From contig JARBJD010000013.1 in the NCBI GenBank assembly GCA_033064195.1, forward strand, positions 248,001 to 312,000: 64,000 nt of DNA, given 5' to 3'. A program made the position numbers and the translations under genes. Every line of letters starts with the position of its first letter. Position 1 is the stretch's first letter. Source of the DNA: Blattamonas nauphoetae. Taxonomy: Eukaryota; Preaxostyla; Oxymonadida. This document shows positions 1 to 12,927 of the stretch, one piece after another. Below the pieces are notes generated by a model, which saw nothing but the letters and a program-made list of their open reading frames with translations, did not search any database and was not told the DNA's origin.

Positions 1-3000
1 CTTGTTACAGGCAATCTGTTCTCGATTTCCGGTTCGGCAGATGTGTCCATCGAAGTAGTTCTCTTCCGAAAGATCGACACTTCATCAAGTCTGTTCATTG
101 CCTCGTCTGGAGGATCGTTGCTGTTGAGCCAATGTCTGTTCTACACGATCACTCGCACACTTGGAGAAGGTGCTGCTGTCATCGACGTGAATGAATGTGA
201 CTCGTTTCGCATTGCCTCCTCCACTTTCTCACATTGTCACTCGAAAGAGGGGCTAGCTGGAGCGCTGTGCCTCACTCTGACAGATTCTTCGATTTTCGAA
301 CCTGCAGCATTCTTCCTGAACAACACTGGAAAGACAAAAACCTCTGCACACGACATCTTCATCAGTGGAATCAGCCCATCACAGCAGAATCCTTATTTTT
401 ATGTCAGTGTGAACTCCTTCAGTGCGTATCCTCAGGTCATCGACGGATCTAACCCACATCCAGACATCCTCCCTGCAATCAATGGCAGAGTGATGAAGGA
501 ACACACACTCTCGTCGATGGAGACGCAGAATCAACAGCACATCTTCGCGCGGGATCTCAACTCCATTGACATCCAACAGGTTCTCACCTCTCAACACAGA
601 CTGACCCTCGAGATCGTAGACACAACCACAATCCCAATCGTTTTACCATATCTCCAACTCGTCTCATCGTTTCTAACCATTAAAACCCCACAATCGTCAT
701 TCCTTCAACATATCCAAAAAACGCCAGAATCTGAAGGCTCTTTCTTCGTCGCAACAAATTCTGCCAATATCAATTTTGCTTCCCTGTATTTCATCGTATC
801 ATCGACAGAGACCATGCCCCACATCACGGTAGATTCAATGTCATGTGTAACGCTCTCTGAATGCCTCTTCACTTCCGATGGTTTTGTCATCAACTATCCG
901 ATTGTTCGAAGCTCAGGCACTGTCAACCTCATCGATTCAAACTTTGCCGATATCACATTCGATGGCCATTCTTGTATCGAATGTGATGCCGGTAATCTCC
1001 TTCAGAACCATAAGTCCTCCCAAACCTTCACATCTGCCTTCAATCTCACCACGTCTGGTGATGGTGCTTTCCTCAACGCACAGAACTGTCACATTACATT
1101 CATGTCGTACAGTTTCTTCGATTGTCATGCTGCGAAGGGAGGAGCAGTATTCTGTCGGGATTGTTCGAGTGTCATTTTCTATCAGCCGATCGCATTCAGA
1201 TGCTCAGCAGATCAAAACGGAGGTTTTCTCTGCATCGATTCACCAACCACTCCAATAGGCATCGGCTTGTACTTGTGCATCTCAGACTGTTCGGCTGAGC
1301 TTGGCGGAGGCGTGTTCATCAATGTGACTCACCCGCAATCCTTCAGTCTGTATATGCAACCATCTACCACAATATTTGGTGTCCGTCACTCTCGTCCACT
1401 CTTTTCGAACTGCTCAGCTTCGAAAGGAGCAGGAGCGTATTTCGATGGAGACTGGTCAGGAGTGAATTCGGTCTCGTGCTCATCTTTGTTCCTGTCCAAC
1501 GGAGGACTTCCGTCGACTGGACAGGATTTCTTCATTTCTGCGTCTGTCGCAGAAACCATGCCTGACTTTGAAACATCGTTTATCTCAACACTTTCAGTCT
1601 CAGGTTTCTCACTGAGCAGTCGATCCACATCAGACACTGGTCCGTACAAACACGTGGAAATTGAAGGAGGGAGTGTCCCATCGTTCAACTTTAAACGTCC
1701 AAAATTCGTCCTCCAGTCAAGCACTTTCGACGATTACTGTCAGATATGGATTGAGGCCAAATGCGCTTCAATCACCCGACTTCTCAATCTCTTCCACACA
1801 AAGGACGAAGATGGGGAGTTTGTCCAGATTCCCATCTCTCTCAACAGTGAAGTTTACTTCTTCGAGACGGGTGTGGTTCGATCACAGTCTGTCCTCCTCA
1901 AAACAGACATAATCAACGACCCTCTTGATGAGATCAAATTGTCATTTGGTACAACTTACTGGAAAGACGACTCGTTCTTCGTCCGAGTTGAGAAAAATGG
2001 AACCGCTGAATTGTCGTCCATTGCGTTCGTGTGGGGAGCAGACATTGGCTTCTGTGAAGTGGCGGATGAATCAGGAAAGATGTCGATCACTTCGAGCACC
2101 TTCGATGTGAAGATTAATCTGACTCATTCGCTTGCTGTCTGCTCAGCGGGAACACTCATCGTCACTCAATCAACATTCACGTCGACAGACTCACAAGTCG
2201 CTATCAACTGTCCACTTGTTGCGTCTTACCCACTCTTCTCCCTCTTTTCCAACGGAGCCACCGAATCGTTGAAAGTTGAAATGGACACTGTGGCCTTTTC
2301 AAATCTGAAGGTGGATGGAAATGTGGATGGAGTTGTGCATTTCGAGGGAGCAGACACTCTCCACCTGAAGAAAGTGAGTTTTGCGAGTGTGTTGTGTGGT
2401 TCAGAAGAAGCCGTTCGGATTGTTGTTGTTGGTTGGGACTTGGGAAGAGTGATTGAATATGATGCAGAATCAGACTTCCCGAAACGAGGAACTGGCTTTG
2501 ATGCATTGTACAAATCGTTGGATCTGTCAGCACCACTCTCGAATGTCTATCGAACAGCCACTCTCCTGCTCTACTTTCACCGCACGACGGCCGAAACGAT
2601 TTCTGAGAGTTCGGAAGGTCGAGATGGGATTTGGTGTGGTGACTCGACGTTCCATTGCCTGAGCTTGAACGAAGCAGATGTTCATCTCCAACCTGCCTAT
2701 CCGTCGCGAATTGTGGTGGGGATGGGTGCTGTGCTGAACTCAGAGCTGGATCTGACGCAGGACCTGACTGAAATCAAAGCGATGGGAGGAGAGAAGAGTC
2801 GTGTGGATGTGTTGAGAGATGGGAGTCTCGTGAACCAAGCGGACACGCTCACACATTCTCTGACTCTGGACATGCTAGTCTTCTCTCTCTCGGCTGGTCG
2901 GACGACATCTCTTCTTGTGTCTCGTGGAGGAAAACTGATTTTGACGAGTTGTTCATTCATCTTGTCAGATTTGTCGCCATTGACATCAAAACTGGTGGAG

Positions 3001-3038
3001 GTGAGTGGAGGAACTGTTGAACTGAACAAAGTTGACCT
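1..3038 (+). CDS. G1 part 1: beta-helix ectodomain of receptor-like pseudokinase (5' partial)
   Basis: The frame is open from base 1, so the true start lies outside the window. The roughly 1,000 residues seen are Ser/Thr/Cys-rich with irregular beta-strand repeats and Gly-Gly turns such as GGAVFC, GGGVF and KGAGAYF. This is the pattern of Pmp-like/pectate-lyase-type parallel beta-helices, known in eukaryotes from secreted or surface proteins. The last ancestral residues are NKVD; the frame then enters an inserted element and stops about 15 bases in. It resumes after base 4489: dropping the insertion with one 4-bp target copy gives NKVDLSSISFSSTLL in frame. Parts 2 and 3 carry the rest of the ectodomain, a membrane helix and a kinase-like C-lobe. 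The family assignment comes from repeat texture and is firm for fold class only; the ligand is unknown. Confidence 0.8.
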
Positions 3039-4485
3039 GGGTGATTCTCTTTGAAAAATCGCAAAACACTAATGTGCGTCACCAAAAATTATTTTTTGCG
3101 GAATTACCATTCGTCTGTTCAGTCGACTGAAAATGAGTGAATTACCGGATTTTAAGGAAGATCGCGTTCGATATCTCCTTTTTTTGTTCAGGACTCTTCT
3201 GCACATTTTTTGTAACAAAACAGGTCCAAAGACAAACTACCGATAATTTACAACAGAAAAAACCAATTCTGTGTGAGAGCACTGGCACAAACTCCTCCAT
3301 TGAAGAAAAAGACGCGAAAAGAGCGGATTGACATATTCAATATTTTTGATATATTAGATCCGTAACATTTGTTGAACGTGTCTAACAGAGATTCTCTGAT
3401 GGAAATACTGAAGGACCATGGTGTTTGAGGCGAGGTAGTACAGATTGATGACGATTGAAAAATGAGCATTCATTTTTGGGTCTACAAGACCAGAAATGAA
3501 TGAATAAAGACATACCAGCGAGCGAAAACTTTCGATAACATCCGATTGAACGATTTATGTGAGAGTTATCTCGTTGTGTTCAATGTTCCGGCGCACCTCA
3601 AAAAAAGCCCGAGTATCTGAACGTGAGAAAGAAAGAAACGGTACAAACCATGTTGCGAGTGTGTAATCCACAGTTTGATGTCGGTTTCATCATTGATATC
3701 ATATAGAACAGAAGTCTGAAGGGTGATTAGTCGGCATGGGTTCATTGTGTCTGGTGGTTTTGAAATGTGTCTGGCTCGACGGGTTCAGTGTGTCTGGCGG
3801 TGGATTTCGGAAGAAATATGGAAGGAATCACACTCTTTTGTTCATACATGGTACGGATGAGAGTCCTAGAGATGGTGTTGAAGTGACAGAACCCGCACAA
3901 AATGCTTGGAATGATGCAATTCGTCCGATCAATGTTGATCTGAAGCAATCGTACTTTTTTTACTTCATAGAGGAAAATTTTGAAAAATTAAGAGTTTATC
4001 ACAAAATAAAGTTCAAAACTGATAATAATGGAAATGTAGTGAACCTTCATGTCCAAAGAAGGGATAGTTTTCAAAGATTGTGAGTGTCTGCCTCACATTC
4101 TCGAAGTGAATTTCCTCCATTGACTGCTCCACCTCTCACAATGATGAGGAAAAGAGATGATAAGAACGAATGAGATCGATGTTGGGTGTTCCAACCCTCA
4201 GATGTTTGAATATTGGTGACATGCTACCGCCAGACACACTGGACCACCACCAGACATATTGGACCACCACCAGATACAATGGACTTCGCCAGACACACTG
4301 GACCCATGCCGATTAGTCGCCTAAGCATCGGATCCGCGATAAAGTTCGCCAACATGAAGAAAAGACGAAATTCACACCTCGAACATGGAGAGAGCACCTG
4401 TGACGGTGAGTAGAGGCTATTTGTCGATGAATATCAACGTACAGGAGCTGGAGTGACGGATGCGATTTTTGAAAAAGAATCACCC
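3039..4485. mobile_element. Family-A TIR DNA element, copy A3, inserted in G1
   Basis: The ends are inverted repeats of about 25 bp starting GGGTGATTCT, with two mismatches. The 4-bp sequence ACCT occurs directly before (3035-3038) and after (4486-4489) and is the target-site duplication. The first 70 bases also resemble the right end of copies A1 and A2 (same GTGCGTC and GAATTA blocks), so this is a diverged relative in the same superfamily. No transposase is recognisable. A second element (3733-4310) sits inside it. Removing element plus one ACCT joins the G1 frame exactly. The superfamily cannot be named from a 4-bp target alone. Confidence 0.85.
3733..4310. mobile_element. Nested TIR element with 8-bp target duplication
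   Basis: The element begins GGCATGGGT and ends with the inverted copy ACCCATGCC. It is flanked by GATTAGTC on both sides (3725-3732 and 4311-4318), an 8-bp duplication of the kind made by hAT-type transposases. Both termini are built of several spaced copies of a GTGTCTGG motif on opposite strands. The 578-bp interior has only short open frames and no recognised transposase, so it is non-autonomous. It lies within element A3 and must be younger than it. Confidence 0.8.
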
Positions 4486-5784
4486 ACCTCTCGTCAATCT
4501 CATTCTCATCCACTCTTCTCTCGTTCTCCTCATTTGTGTCGGTTGGTCTTCAGAACGTGTCGCACAGATCTTGTTCGTCTCACACTCTGATGTCGTTTGA
4601 AGGAAGCAGCTCGACAGAATCTGCGATTGAGATGCGAGATTGTGTTTTCAAAGGCGAACCGATACAACCAGCTTCGACCAATGAAAACGACGTGATTTGT
4701 GAATGGGAGAGTGGATTGATTGTGATTGAGAAATGTTCGTTTGAGGATGTCTCAACGAAGTTCACTCACCTTTCGGTTGGAGCTCTTCGTGTCATCGATT
4801 CATCTGTCTCTTTGACAACAAGCCACTTCGAATTAAATGGACCGCGTGTCTCCTCATTTCCTTCTCTAAGCTGGAACATTGCTTGCACTGGCTCGAGTGT
4901 GATTGAGTTGGATTCATCGTCTTCAGATCAGATCACATCTCATTGGATATCAGCATCAGAGTTGTGTGTTGTGAAACGAAGTGACGAATCGCAGATTGCT
5001 GAACCGTTCTTCATCCCAACCCTCTCATTCGACACTTGCTCATCGACGTATTCCTCGAAGACGAAGGATTATTCAGTTGTGATTTCGGGAACATCATTGA
5101 TTCCATGTGGACTTTCTCTGATTGTGTTCGAAGTGAACAACAACTCTGAAGGGAAATCACTCCCATTTGTTCTTCCCTCATCATTCGCTTCGCACCACAA
5201 TGACACGTCGATCTCGCTTGAGATTCCCGCCTCATCTTTCAAAGGACTGGACGCAAAATTTGCTTGGAACGCGTCACTGAGATTTGGGAAAGATGGTAGG
5301 ACGTCATCATTCCGAATGAAACGAACAGACAAAGAAATCCGAGCAGAAGCGATGGGAAAGACGCTTCCGTGGCTGATTCCTCTGATTGTGTCGATCTCTG
5401 TCCTTCTGCTTGTGGCTGTGGTTCTGATCATTCTGTGTTGTCGACGAAAAGGCAAGACCACACAAAACATGAGTGAAATGAAAGAACAAGATGCGATCCA
5501 GATTGAAGAAGAGAAAATTGATGTTGAGCAGGAGACTCGACAGGGTGTTCATGTGAACGACGCGAAAGATCCACTCAGCACACATCCCAAAGAAGACACG
5601 AAGAAACCCGACACCGTTCCATCGTCGTCGTTTGATCATTTTGAGAATCTTGTTGAAGCACTGCATTGTGGGCAGCGACTGGAAATGCGAGTTGTGCGCG
5701 AACAGGACACGCTTTACAACATTCTGCATGTGTTTCCAGAAAAGAAGAACACGATTGTGAAATCAGTGATTTCTCGTCATAGTA
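4486..5784 (+). CDS. G1 part 2: end of ectodomain, membrane helix, start of cytoplasmic pseudokinase
   Basis: Translation resumes in the G1 frame with SSISFSSTLLSFSSFVSVGLQNV and aligns along its length with the same region of G2 (for example WESGLIVIEKCSFEDVSTKFTHLS against WESGLLHLTNISTKLNSSHFTHLS). About 290 residues in there is a strong single membrane helix, WLIPLIVSISVLLLVAVVLIILCC, followed by RRK, then an acidic juxtamembrane stretch and the start of a kinase-like domain (FENLVEALHCGQRLEMRVVREQDTLYNILHVF). No glycine-rich loop or VAIK lysine is visible. The frame runs a further 200 bases into the next insertion before stopping. Confidence 0.8.
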
Positions 5785-6250
5785 CCCGGACAAACCCGTT
5801 AGAGCGGATATACCCGTTAACCATTCCACATGAGCATAGCAGTCCCCCCTCTTCACTAAAATTATCCTTCCACTTCCCGTCCATTACTCTTTTCATTATT
5901 TTTAAAACAGGAGTCACTGTTGAAAGAATGATTGTGAAATGGAATGAGAAAAGTGAAAGTCGAAATGTGCTCGGAACTTAGCCAATGTCTTCCCAGGCGT
6001 CCAAGGGATGGTACATTGAGATACAACCTCTTTGTACTCAGCATCACATACAGGGTGTCGTGGCTGGTCATTCATCGATTTGAAATGACCCATAGACCTC
6101 GATCAAACATCTGAACAGGGGACAAATCATTTCAGAATTCGAACAATAACTTTCTTTCAAGCGCAACATATCAGTCGTCATAATAAAAGTTTCAATGTGA
6201 AGTGTGGTATGTTGGGAACGGGTTTATCCGACTTACCGGGTTTATCCGGG
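5785..6250. mobile_element. TIR element B inserted in the G1 pseudokinase region
   Basis: The ends are imperfect inverted repeats of about 35 bp, CCCGGACAAACCCG at the left and the inverse of CCCGGATAAACCCGG at the right, each holding two AAACCCG sub-repeats. The 466-bp interior has no coding capacity. A clean target duplication is not visible (left flank AGTA, right flank GACTA), so the edge bases are uncertain by a few positions. Joining 5784 to 6252 gives ISRHSNYQLALGLMKV, in frame and alignable to the matching stretch of G5. No GT-AG pair at the ends would act as an intron. Confidence 0.7.
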
Positions 6251-6844
6251 GACTATCAACTTGCACTTGGATTGATGAAAGTGGCTGAAACATCGATGAA
6301 CGCGACAGTTCTGACGCATTTGTCGTCTCATTGGGTGATGTTCGACTCGACTGGAAGTGTGTGTCTGAAAACACGAGAGTCAACTCCAGTGAACGTTCCA
6401 TCGATTCCTCCCCCAAACCCAAATGCTCTTCCAAATGAGGATCAGAAAGGGGGAAATCCACAGCATGTGAACCTTGCGCTGGAAGGACAACGATGGAGAG
6501 CGCCTGAAGTGGCGAAAGCTGAGAATGAGACGATGACTGGAAATGATCAAGCTGTTGTTGATGGGCGGAAAGCGGCAGTTTTTAGTCTTGGCCTGGTCTT
6601 GTGGGAAATTGAGACTGGTTGTGTTCCGTTCGCCGAACAAGATGCGACGAACGCTCAGCGACAGCTGGGAACTGGAGTTCTTCCGAAGATGGATGGGATT
6701 GGGTCCGATATGAAAGAACTGATCTGCGAGTGCCTTCGACTGAACCCGTCAGAGCGTCCCTCTCTCTCCGACGTGTCGGAATGTCTGATCTCAATCGCCA
6801 CTTCGAATCCGACAGATGAGGAAGAGCCACACTCCGACAAGTAA
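6251..6844 (+). CDS. G1 part 3: kinase-like C-lobe (pseudokinase) and C-terminus
   Basis: The part begins DYQLALGLMKVAETSMNATVLTHLSSHWVMFDSTGSVCLK. By position this replaces the kinase catalytic loop and DFG strand: HRD, the metal-binding Asn and DFG are all absent. The APE-like RWRAPEVAKA, the FSLGLVLWEIETGCVPFAEQDA helix-F region and the closing NPSERPSL are intact, so the fold is a TKL-type C-lobe without catalytic residues. The stop is at 6842-6844. Together with parts 1 and 2 this makes one surface receptor with a dead kinase domain. The C-lobe matches those of G2 and G5 closely. Confidence 0.82.
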   Translation, partial: DYQLALGLMKVAETSMNATVLTHLSSHWVMFDSTGSVCLKTRESTPVNVPSIPPPNPNALPNEDQKGGNPQHVNLALEGQRWRAPEVAKAENETMTGNDQAVVDGRKAAVFSLGLVLWEIETGCVPFAEQDATNAQRQLGTGVLPKMDGIGSDMKELICECLRLNPSERPSLSDVSECLISIATSNPTDEEEPHSDK

Positions 6845-7621
6845 CCACTCTCAACTCCTCTTTCTGTTGTATTTTAGACCATTCAACACTATTCATTTCG
6901 GATTCCGATTGGTCAACGTCTCGCATCGTTGATAGTTGTGAATCAGTCATTCTTTTTCGTGTTCATTCACTTTACCACACTCAACACACTTTACTTACTT
7001 TCGGATGCGTTCAATGTGTCCTTTTCTCTTCATTCATCATGACAATCACACATTTCATAAACCGTACTTTCAAGCAACCCTAATTGATTGCTCTTCATTC
7101 TTCTCCGTCTTTCACCAGCTCATTCTGACAACTTATTTGCTTTTCTTCTGACTGAACGTGGACGCAGATGTCATGACTGCATTCTCATTTTCGTGTCATC
7201 AAATGGTCACCCATTGTCGTCAACAACATTCTGTCCTTTTTTTAACATCTTCATTTGAATTCTGTTCACTTTCTGTTTCCTATCTGCCGATTGCTAATTC
7301 GGTATTTTTTCTTCCGAGATGTTGGAAAGTTCACTCACGTACCCAGAGAATCGAAGGAACGAATGTTTCCTTCTCTGGATTTCATCTTCACCATCTTTTT
7401 TGAACTCCCTCATCTATTTTCTCTCAGTTTCTGAAGCCCTCGGAAATTATACAAGCCTCTCGTCGTTGAAGTTGTTTTTTCTTGTTTTTTGTCAAACTAA
7501 TTGAACTCATTTTTCTATTTGCAACTCATGACATTTTTGGTAAACAAAATCATATATTTCGATCTTAAAATCTGTTGGTCGGAATAAAAAGGTTGATCGG
7601 CGCATTATCTTGTTTTGTGAA
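6845..7621. other. Intergenic region between G1 and G2
   Basis: Roughly 780 T-rich bases without a convincing gene. Short open frames here show no protein-like composition. It must contain the G1 3' end and the G2 promoter; I recognise no specific motif. Confidence 0.6.
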
Positions 7622-10600
7622 ATGTTAATTCTCTCCATCCTCTTCATTTGTCATTGCCTCATCCACTCCACTTCATCCTATCTCTCTTTGAATGATATTC
7701 TGGAATCAGCGTCTCGAACACCAAATCAAAATGGTTCAAAACAATTGCTTCTAACAGGAGCATACGTTTCTCAAAATGCGACTTTATCGAACTCAACTCT
7801 GTCCATAGTCGGACGTGACCATCATCCTGTTCTCACCCACTCTGAAAATTCATCTATTTCAGATTGTCTTTTCATTCAGCATAATTCGACTCTCACTTGT
7901 GAGAATCTTGAAATAACGATCACCATCGGCCATGTCGCTAATGTGGATGTTTTGTCTGTGTTCACTGCGTCTGACACCAAAATATCCCTCGGTACCGACA
8001 CACCAGCGCTGATCATTTTTGGCCAAGCCACATTCGTCCGCTCGCAAATTGTATTGTCCATTCAAGTTCGTAATTCTCCTTTGATGATGAGTCCTGATGG
8101 TTGCGGAAGTTTAACGATGATACAAGCAAAACTGTCGGATCTAATTCTTCCTCAATCTCGTTCGCTGTCCACTCCCCACTCGCCAGGCAATCTCTGGATT
8201 CGCTCGAAGTGGTGTCAAGCAACCTTCCGTCGCGAGAAATGATTGAATTATCATCATTGATCAGTCCACTACACTTCCACTCACTTCGAATCTTGAGTTT
8301 CGGATCTGTCACGAGCGGTGTCATTTTTGTGTTGTTCGGAAACGATGTCATGAACATGGCATCGTCAGACGAGAAATCCATTCACTGCCGACTCGTCCCG
8401 ACCTTTTCAGACTGCGAAGTGGAGTGGGGTGAGGGATCGATTGAAGGGACACCAATCTTGTTCGATGAAAAGATGAAAGACTTCTTGAACAAGGCGGGAA
8501 TCGAACCAATAACAACCCTCAACTCGACTCTCTCTTCAACAACCACAAATTCCTTCTCACCTCCTTCAATCTCTGTTCTTGAGCTCCGCGGCATGTCAGC
8601 TGATTTCATTCATTCGCCTCGTTCATCATCTAATGGAATGTCTGTTTACCTCGACGGTTCAAACGGATGGGACAATACCAATTGCTGGTTGTTTGGTAAT
8701 CAACCATGCAAATCAATTAACTATTGTCTTGGAAAAGTTTATGACACCGATGTCCAACTCCAACTGAATGGACAGTTTTCAGAGTCAACCATTACAATCA
8801 ACAGGAACAGTGTTGAACTCGTAGGCGTCTATTCAACACTGGCTGCCATCTGCCCAAGATCTTATGACTGTCTCTTCTCTGTTCTCAGAGGAAGTCTCTC
8901 TCTTCATAATATTCGATTACAACCAAATCATACGACTACGTTTGTCAAGGGTACTGACAACGTCATTCTCTCCAGACTCGAATTGACACAAGGACAATAC
9001 TCATCTTCGCCGTTTTTCGCATCAATTTGTTCGATGATGGCTTCTAACTTCGATGTCATCCAACTTTCAATGTCAGACAATGTTGTATTCGAAACTCACA
9101 GTTCCGACCTCCAACTCACCACCATGAACTTCCGTGAAGTCGCCTCCAATCAAGAAGGATCAGTCATTCGTGCCAAACAGGCGGGATGCATTACTCTTCA
9201 AAATGTCAATTTTCACTCCTGTGGATGTGGACCTTCGTTTCATGGACGCAGCATCTTCATTGATCGGCAGTCGGGTGGATCAGGGGAGATTTCGTTCAGC
9301 TCAGTCTTCTTCATAGGATCGTCCACTGGACTCAGCGAAGTGTACATCATCTCAAATAATCTCAACAGTATTGTCTCTCAGTCATGGTCAAGTATTATTC
9401 CACCAATCTCTGACTCAATGACTGGTACACTCAACGATTTTTGGGGCGACGATTCATCTGGGGCGGAACCTTCAATTACAGGTCCTCTCGTCTTTCTTGT
9501 GTATCCCAGAACCACTGAAGTTGTGCAGGTTTCGAGCTCATCAGTCGACAATCCCAACTGTGGGAGTTCAGAAGCACCTTGTGGTACGCTCGCCTCGCTT
9601 TCCGAAATTATGCACAGCACTATTCCTGCCAATGAAGTTGTGATTCTGTCAGACATTGATCACACCATGCCACTGCGATTACCGACCATGCCGATTACCG
9701 TCAAACCAAAGGAAACCTGCCAAGTGACCATTGATGGAGGAAGCTTCATCTCTCCAACTCATGCGTCGACGGCTTTTGTTTCACTCACCTTCAATATCAT
9801 CTCAATGACAGAAACTCTCTTCTCCGTGGAAGGTGGAATTGTTCAATTTACAGCCTGTTCGTTCCAAACACCGCAAGATAATCTATACCACATGTTTGCC
9901 GTTGTTGACTCAGGTTCTCTGCAATTCCTGCAAGGCACTCAAATCCCCATTGGCAAGAGGGAGTGTCCAGTTATTCATTTGTTCGCTGGAAATCTACTTT
10001 TCAATAACGCTCAAGAGATTTCCGATGAATCCATTTTCAACTCGGAGGCCCTGTTCAAGTTGGATGGAGGTCAAACAGAAATGATTGGACAGGTGATTTC
10101 GAACGTCGATGTTAACATTGGCCATATTTTTCTTGTGAACAATGCCGATTCTCTGATCCTGAAGAACAGTCAGATCTCGGGCATCTCGTCGCAAGAACTG
10201 GGGGTTGTGATCTCTTCTAACAATTGTCAATTCATTGTACTAAACAGTGTGACCATCGAGTTCTCCGACACTCCAATCGACACACCAGGACGCAGCATTT
10301 ATGTGTATGCTGACGATTTTCAGGAAACATCAATTGAAATGAAAGATGTCAACTTCATCTCAACTCCGACTTTTTCTGATGACACTGTCGCTGAATTGTA
10401 TTTGGAGGGCATGAATCTTGCATCAGTCATGATCAAGGAGAACTGGGCAGGAACATACCAAGTTGAGAAAGAGAATCTGTTGTGGGGATTTGACTTTACG
10501 ACAGGCGTAAACTCCACACTGCTGATCTATCTCGTGGACATTGGAACAAGCGTCCAAATTGGTGGAGAACAGTATTTTGATGTGGACCAATGTGGCCACT

Positions 10601-12927
10601 ATGGTTTGGGTTGCCAAACCCTCTCGACAGCCTACGACCGAATCAAGCATCATTCAGCCTCTCTCACTTTGGACATCATCGACGACATATTCGATACTGA
10701 CACAGTTGAGTTTGATCAAGACCAGGACATTGTCTTGACGGGGGAAAATGCAGAAAACATCCCAAGCCTGTACTCCACGTATGTTGTTCTAAAATCTGGC
10801 TCTCTCTCCGTTTTCACACTCCAACTATCACTCGGGTACATCATGACACCATTTTTTGAGATTCGTGGCGGAATATTCTCGTTGGACACATCATGTACGA
10901 TATGCCCAACAATGCCATCCATCTTTTTTGGTGTCATCAGTGTCACTGGTGGATCAGCTCTCATCCCTGGACTCGAGAACACTTACGGAAGTTTGGATCT
11001 TGACTCAGTCTCGCTGTTGGAGCAAAAAGGAGGAGAACTAAATCTCCATGATGGCACAATTTCCAACATTCACAGCACGGGAAAGGGAAGTGTTCTGTCG
11101 TCTCGTCTCTCACAACCAGATGACAAACTGGACATTCTCAGGTTTTCTTTCAAGGATTGTTCAACTCAGAATGGAGATGGAGGAGTTCTCTGGGTTTCGT
11201 GTGGTGAAAATGTCGATCAGTCGAATGTTCAAATCTCAGCCACTTTCCTCGAGTGCTCTTGTGATAGCGATTCGAAAGGAGATTGGGTTTTTCTGGAAGG
11301 CCACGACTTCTCAAAATTAATCTCCCCAGCACTATGGCTCGAAACGATTGATGAGCTGAAGAATGAAGTTGATGACTCGAAGCTTTGGGGTCTGGACACA
11401 TCTGAGGATCACTCCTCGAAATACTCGTCCACCACACTTCTCCCATATCTCATTCCACATTTTGCCAACACTATTACAGTTGGAGAGAGTGGGAAGAATG
11501 CGTGTGGATGTGGAACGGCAACGTGGATCTGTCAAACTCTCTCAGAAGCACACCGCCATCTCATAGACGATGACAGAACTCTCCGAATCCACACCAAAAC
11601 AGCTCTTTCCATTCCATTGTCGTTCTCACCCGCAGACCTGACGATCAAACCGATTTCAGGAACAGCAATTGTGGTCGTGTCTGGTTCTGGCCAGTTCGTG
11701 AACCCGTCTGCTCCAAACGGAAACACGATCACGTTCACCAAAATCAGTTTTGATGTTTCCGGATTGACGGAGCATACGATGATCGTCTCGAGGATTGGAG
11801 AGATTGTGTTGGATCACTGCTCGCTGACAAACACTGTCTCTCTCTTCGTTCCACTCTTGGAAGCGTCGAATGGGGAAGTGGAAGTGACAAAATTGTCTCT
11901 CTTATCATTAACAATACACAAGACTCCATTCATCTTTTCTGATCTTTCTTCGATGACGTTCAAGGAGGTCAGCGTGACTGATTGCACCATGTCCACCTTC
12001 ATTCAAGCAACGAACGAACACTCCACATTGTCAACGGCACACATCGATGGTTGTTCATTTGAAGGGCCAATCGCATCCACAACAAGAAATGAAGAGTCTG
12101 TTCTGCCGACTTGTCAGTGGGAATCTGGATTGCTTCATTTGACAAACATCTCAACGAAGTTGAACTCGTCTCATTTCACACATCTCTCGCAAGGAGCTGT
12201 TTGGATGAGTGGAGGGAGATTGACAATCGAAGCTGGTGTCTTCCACGACAATGGACAAACAGTTACATCGTTCGAGTCGTTCAGACAGAATATCAATTGT
12301 CGGTCGGGAGGAGTGGTGGATGTGGAGAGTCTGGTGACAGGGGATGGAGTGTCCAGCTCAAGTGGATGGATCTCGACAGATGATTGTTCAGTCGTTTCGA
12401 CAGTTCTGGACCCACTCGCCCCGTTCTTCGTTCCCACTCTCGACACAAACAAATCTTCATTCACATTTGACAAGAAGTCGAAACTGATCTCGCTCACTCT
12501 GAAAGGAGAGGTCTATATCCCGTGTGGCTTGTCTCTTGAAGTGTCAGGGTCTTCATCAACAAATTTGGACAAGAACTGGACCATTGTTCTGTCCTCATCG
12601 ACGTGTTCGCCGCTCTCTGAGAAGTCCATCGACCTCACTCTGAACTACACCACACTCAGCGAATATCTGAACCCGAAGGACGAATGGTCAGTGTGTGTGG
12701 TGTATGGCGATAAGCAGAGAACAGACTCTTTCATTCTCAAAGAGAGGAATTCAGCGATGAATCAGGGTCCAGGTCAACCCGCTATGCTCTGGATTATTCC
12801 AGTTGTGGTCGGAGTCGTCGTTCTTCTTCTGATTTTATTAATTCTGGTCTGTCTTTGCCGCCGACACCAAAAGAAGAAAGGAGAGGATTCTGAACAGCTC
12901 AAAGAGAACGAAGAGCTGGACCCAGTT
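7622..12927 (+). CDS. G2 part 1: signal peptide, giant beta-helix ectodomain and membrane helix
   Basis: The first ATG (7622) gives MLILSILFICHCLIHSTSSYLSLNDILES, a clear signal peptide. The frame changes between 8065 and 8126. A 44-nt intron (8066-8109, GTTCGT to GGAAG) would join the two frames in phase; a one-base frameshift is the alternative. The ectodomain of about 1,560 residues repeats a module containing variants of GxxACGCGTATWICQTLSEA, QCGHYGLGCQTLSTA and NCGSSEAPCGTLASL, each opening a new beta-helix block. Near 12790-12860 lies the helix MLWIIPVVVGVVVLLLILLILVCLCRR, then a charged tail ending ELDPV at the insertion. With part 2 the protein would be about 2,050 residues. Confidence 0.85.
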
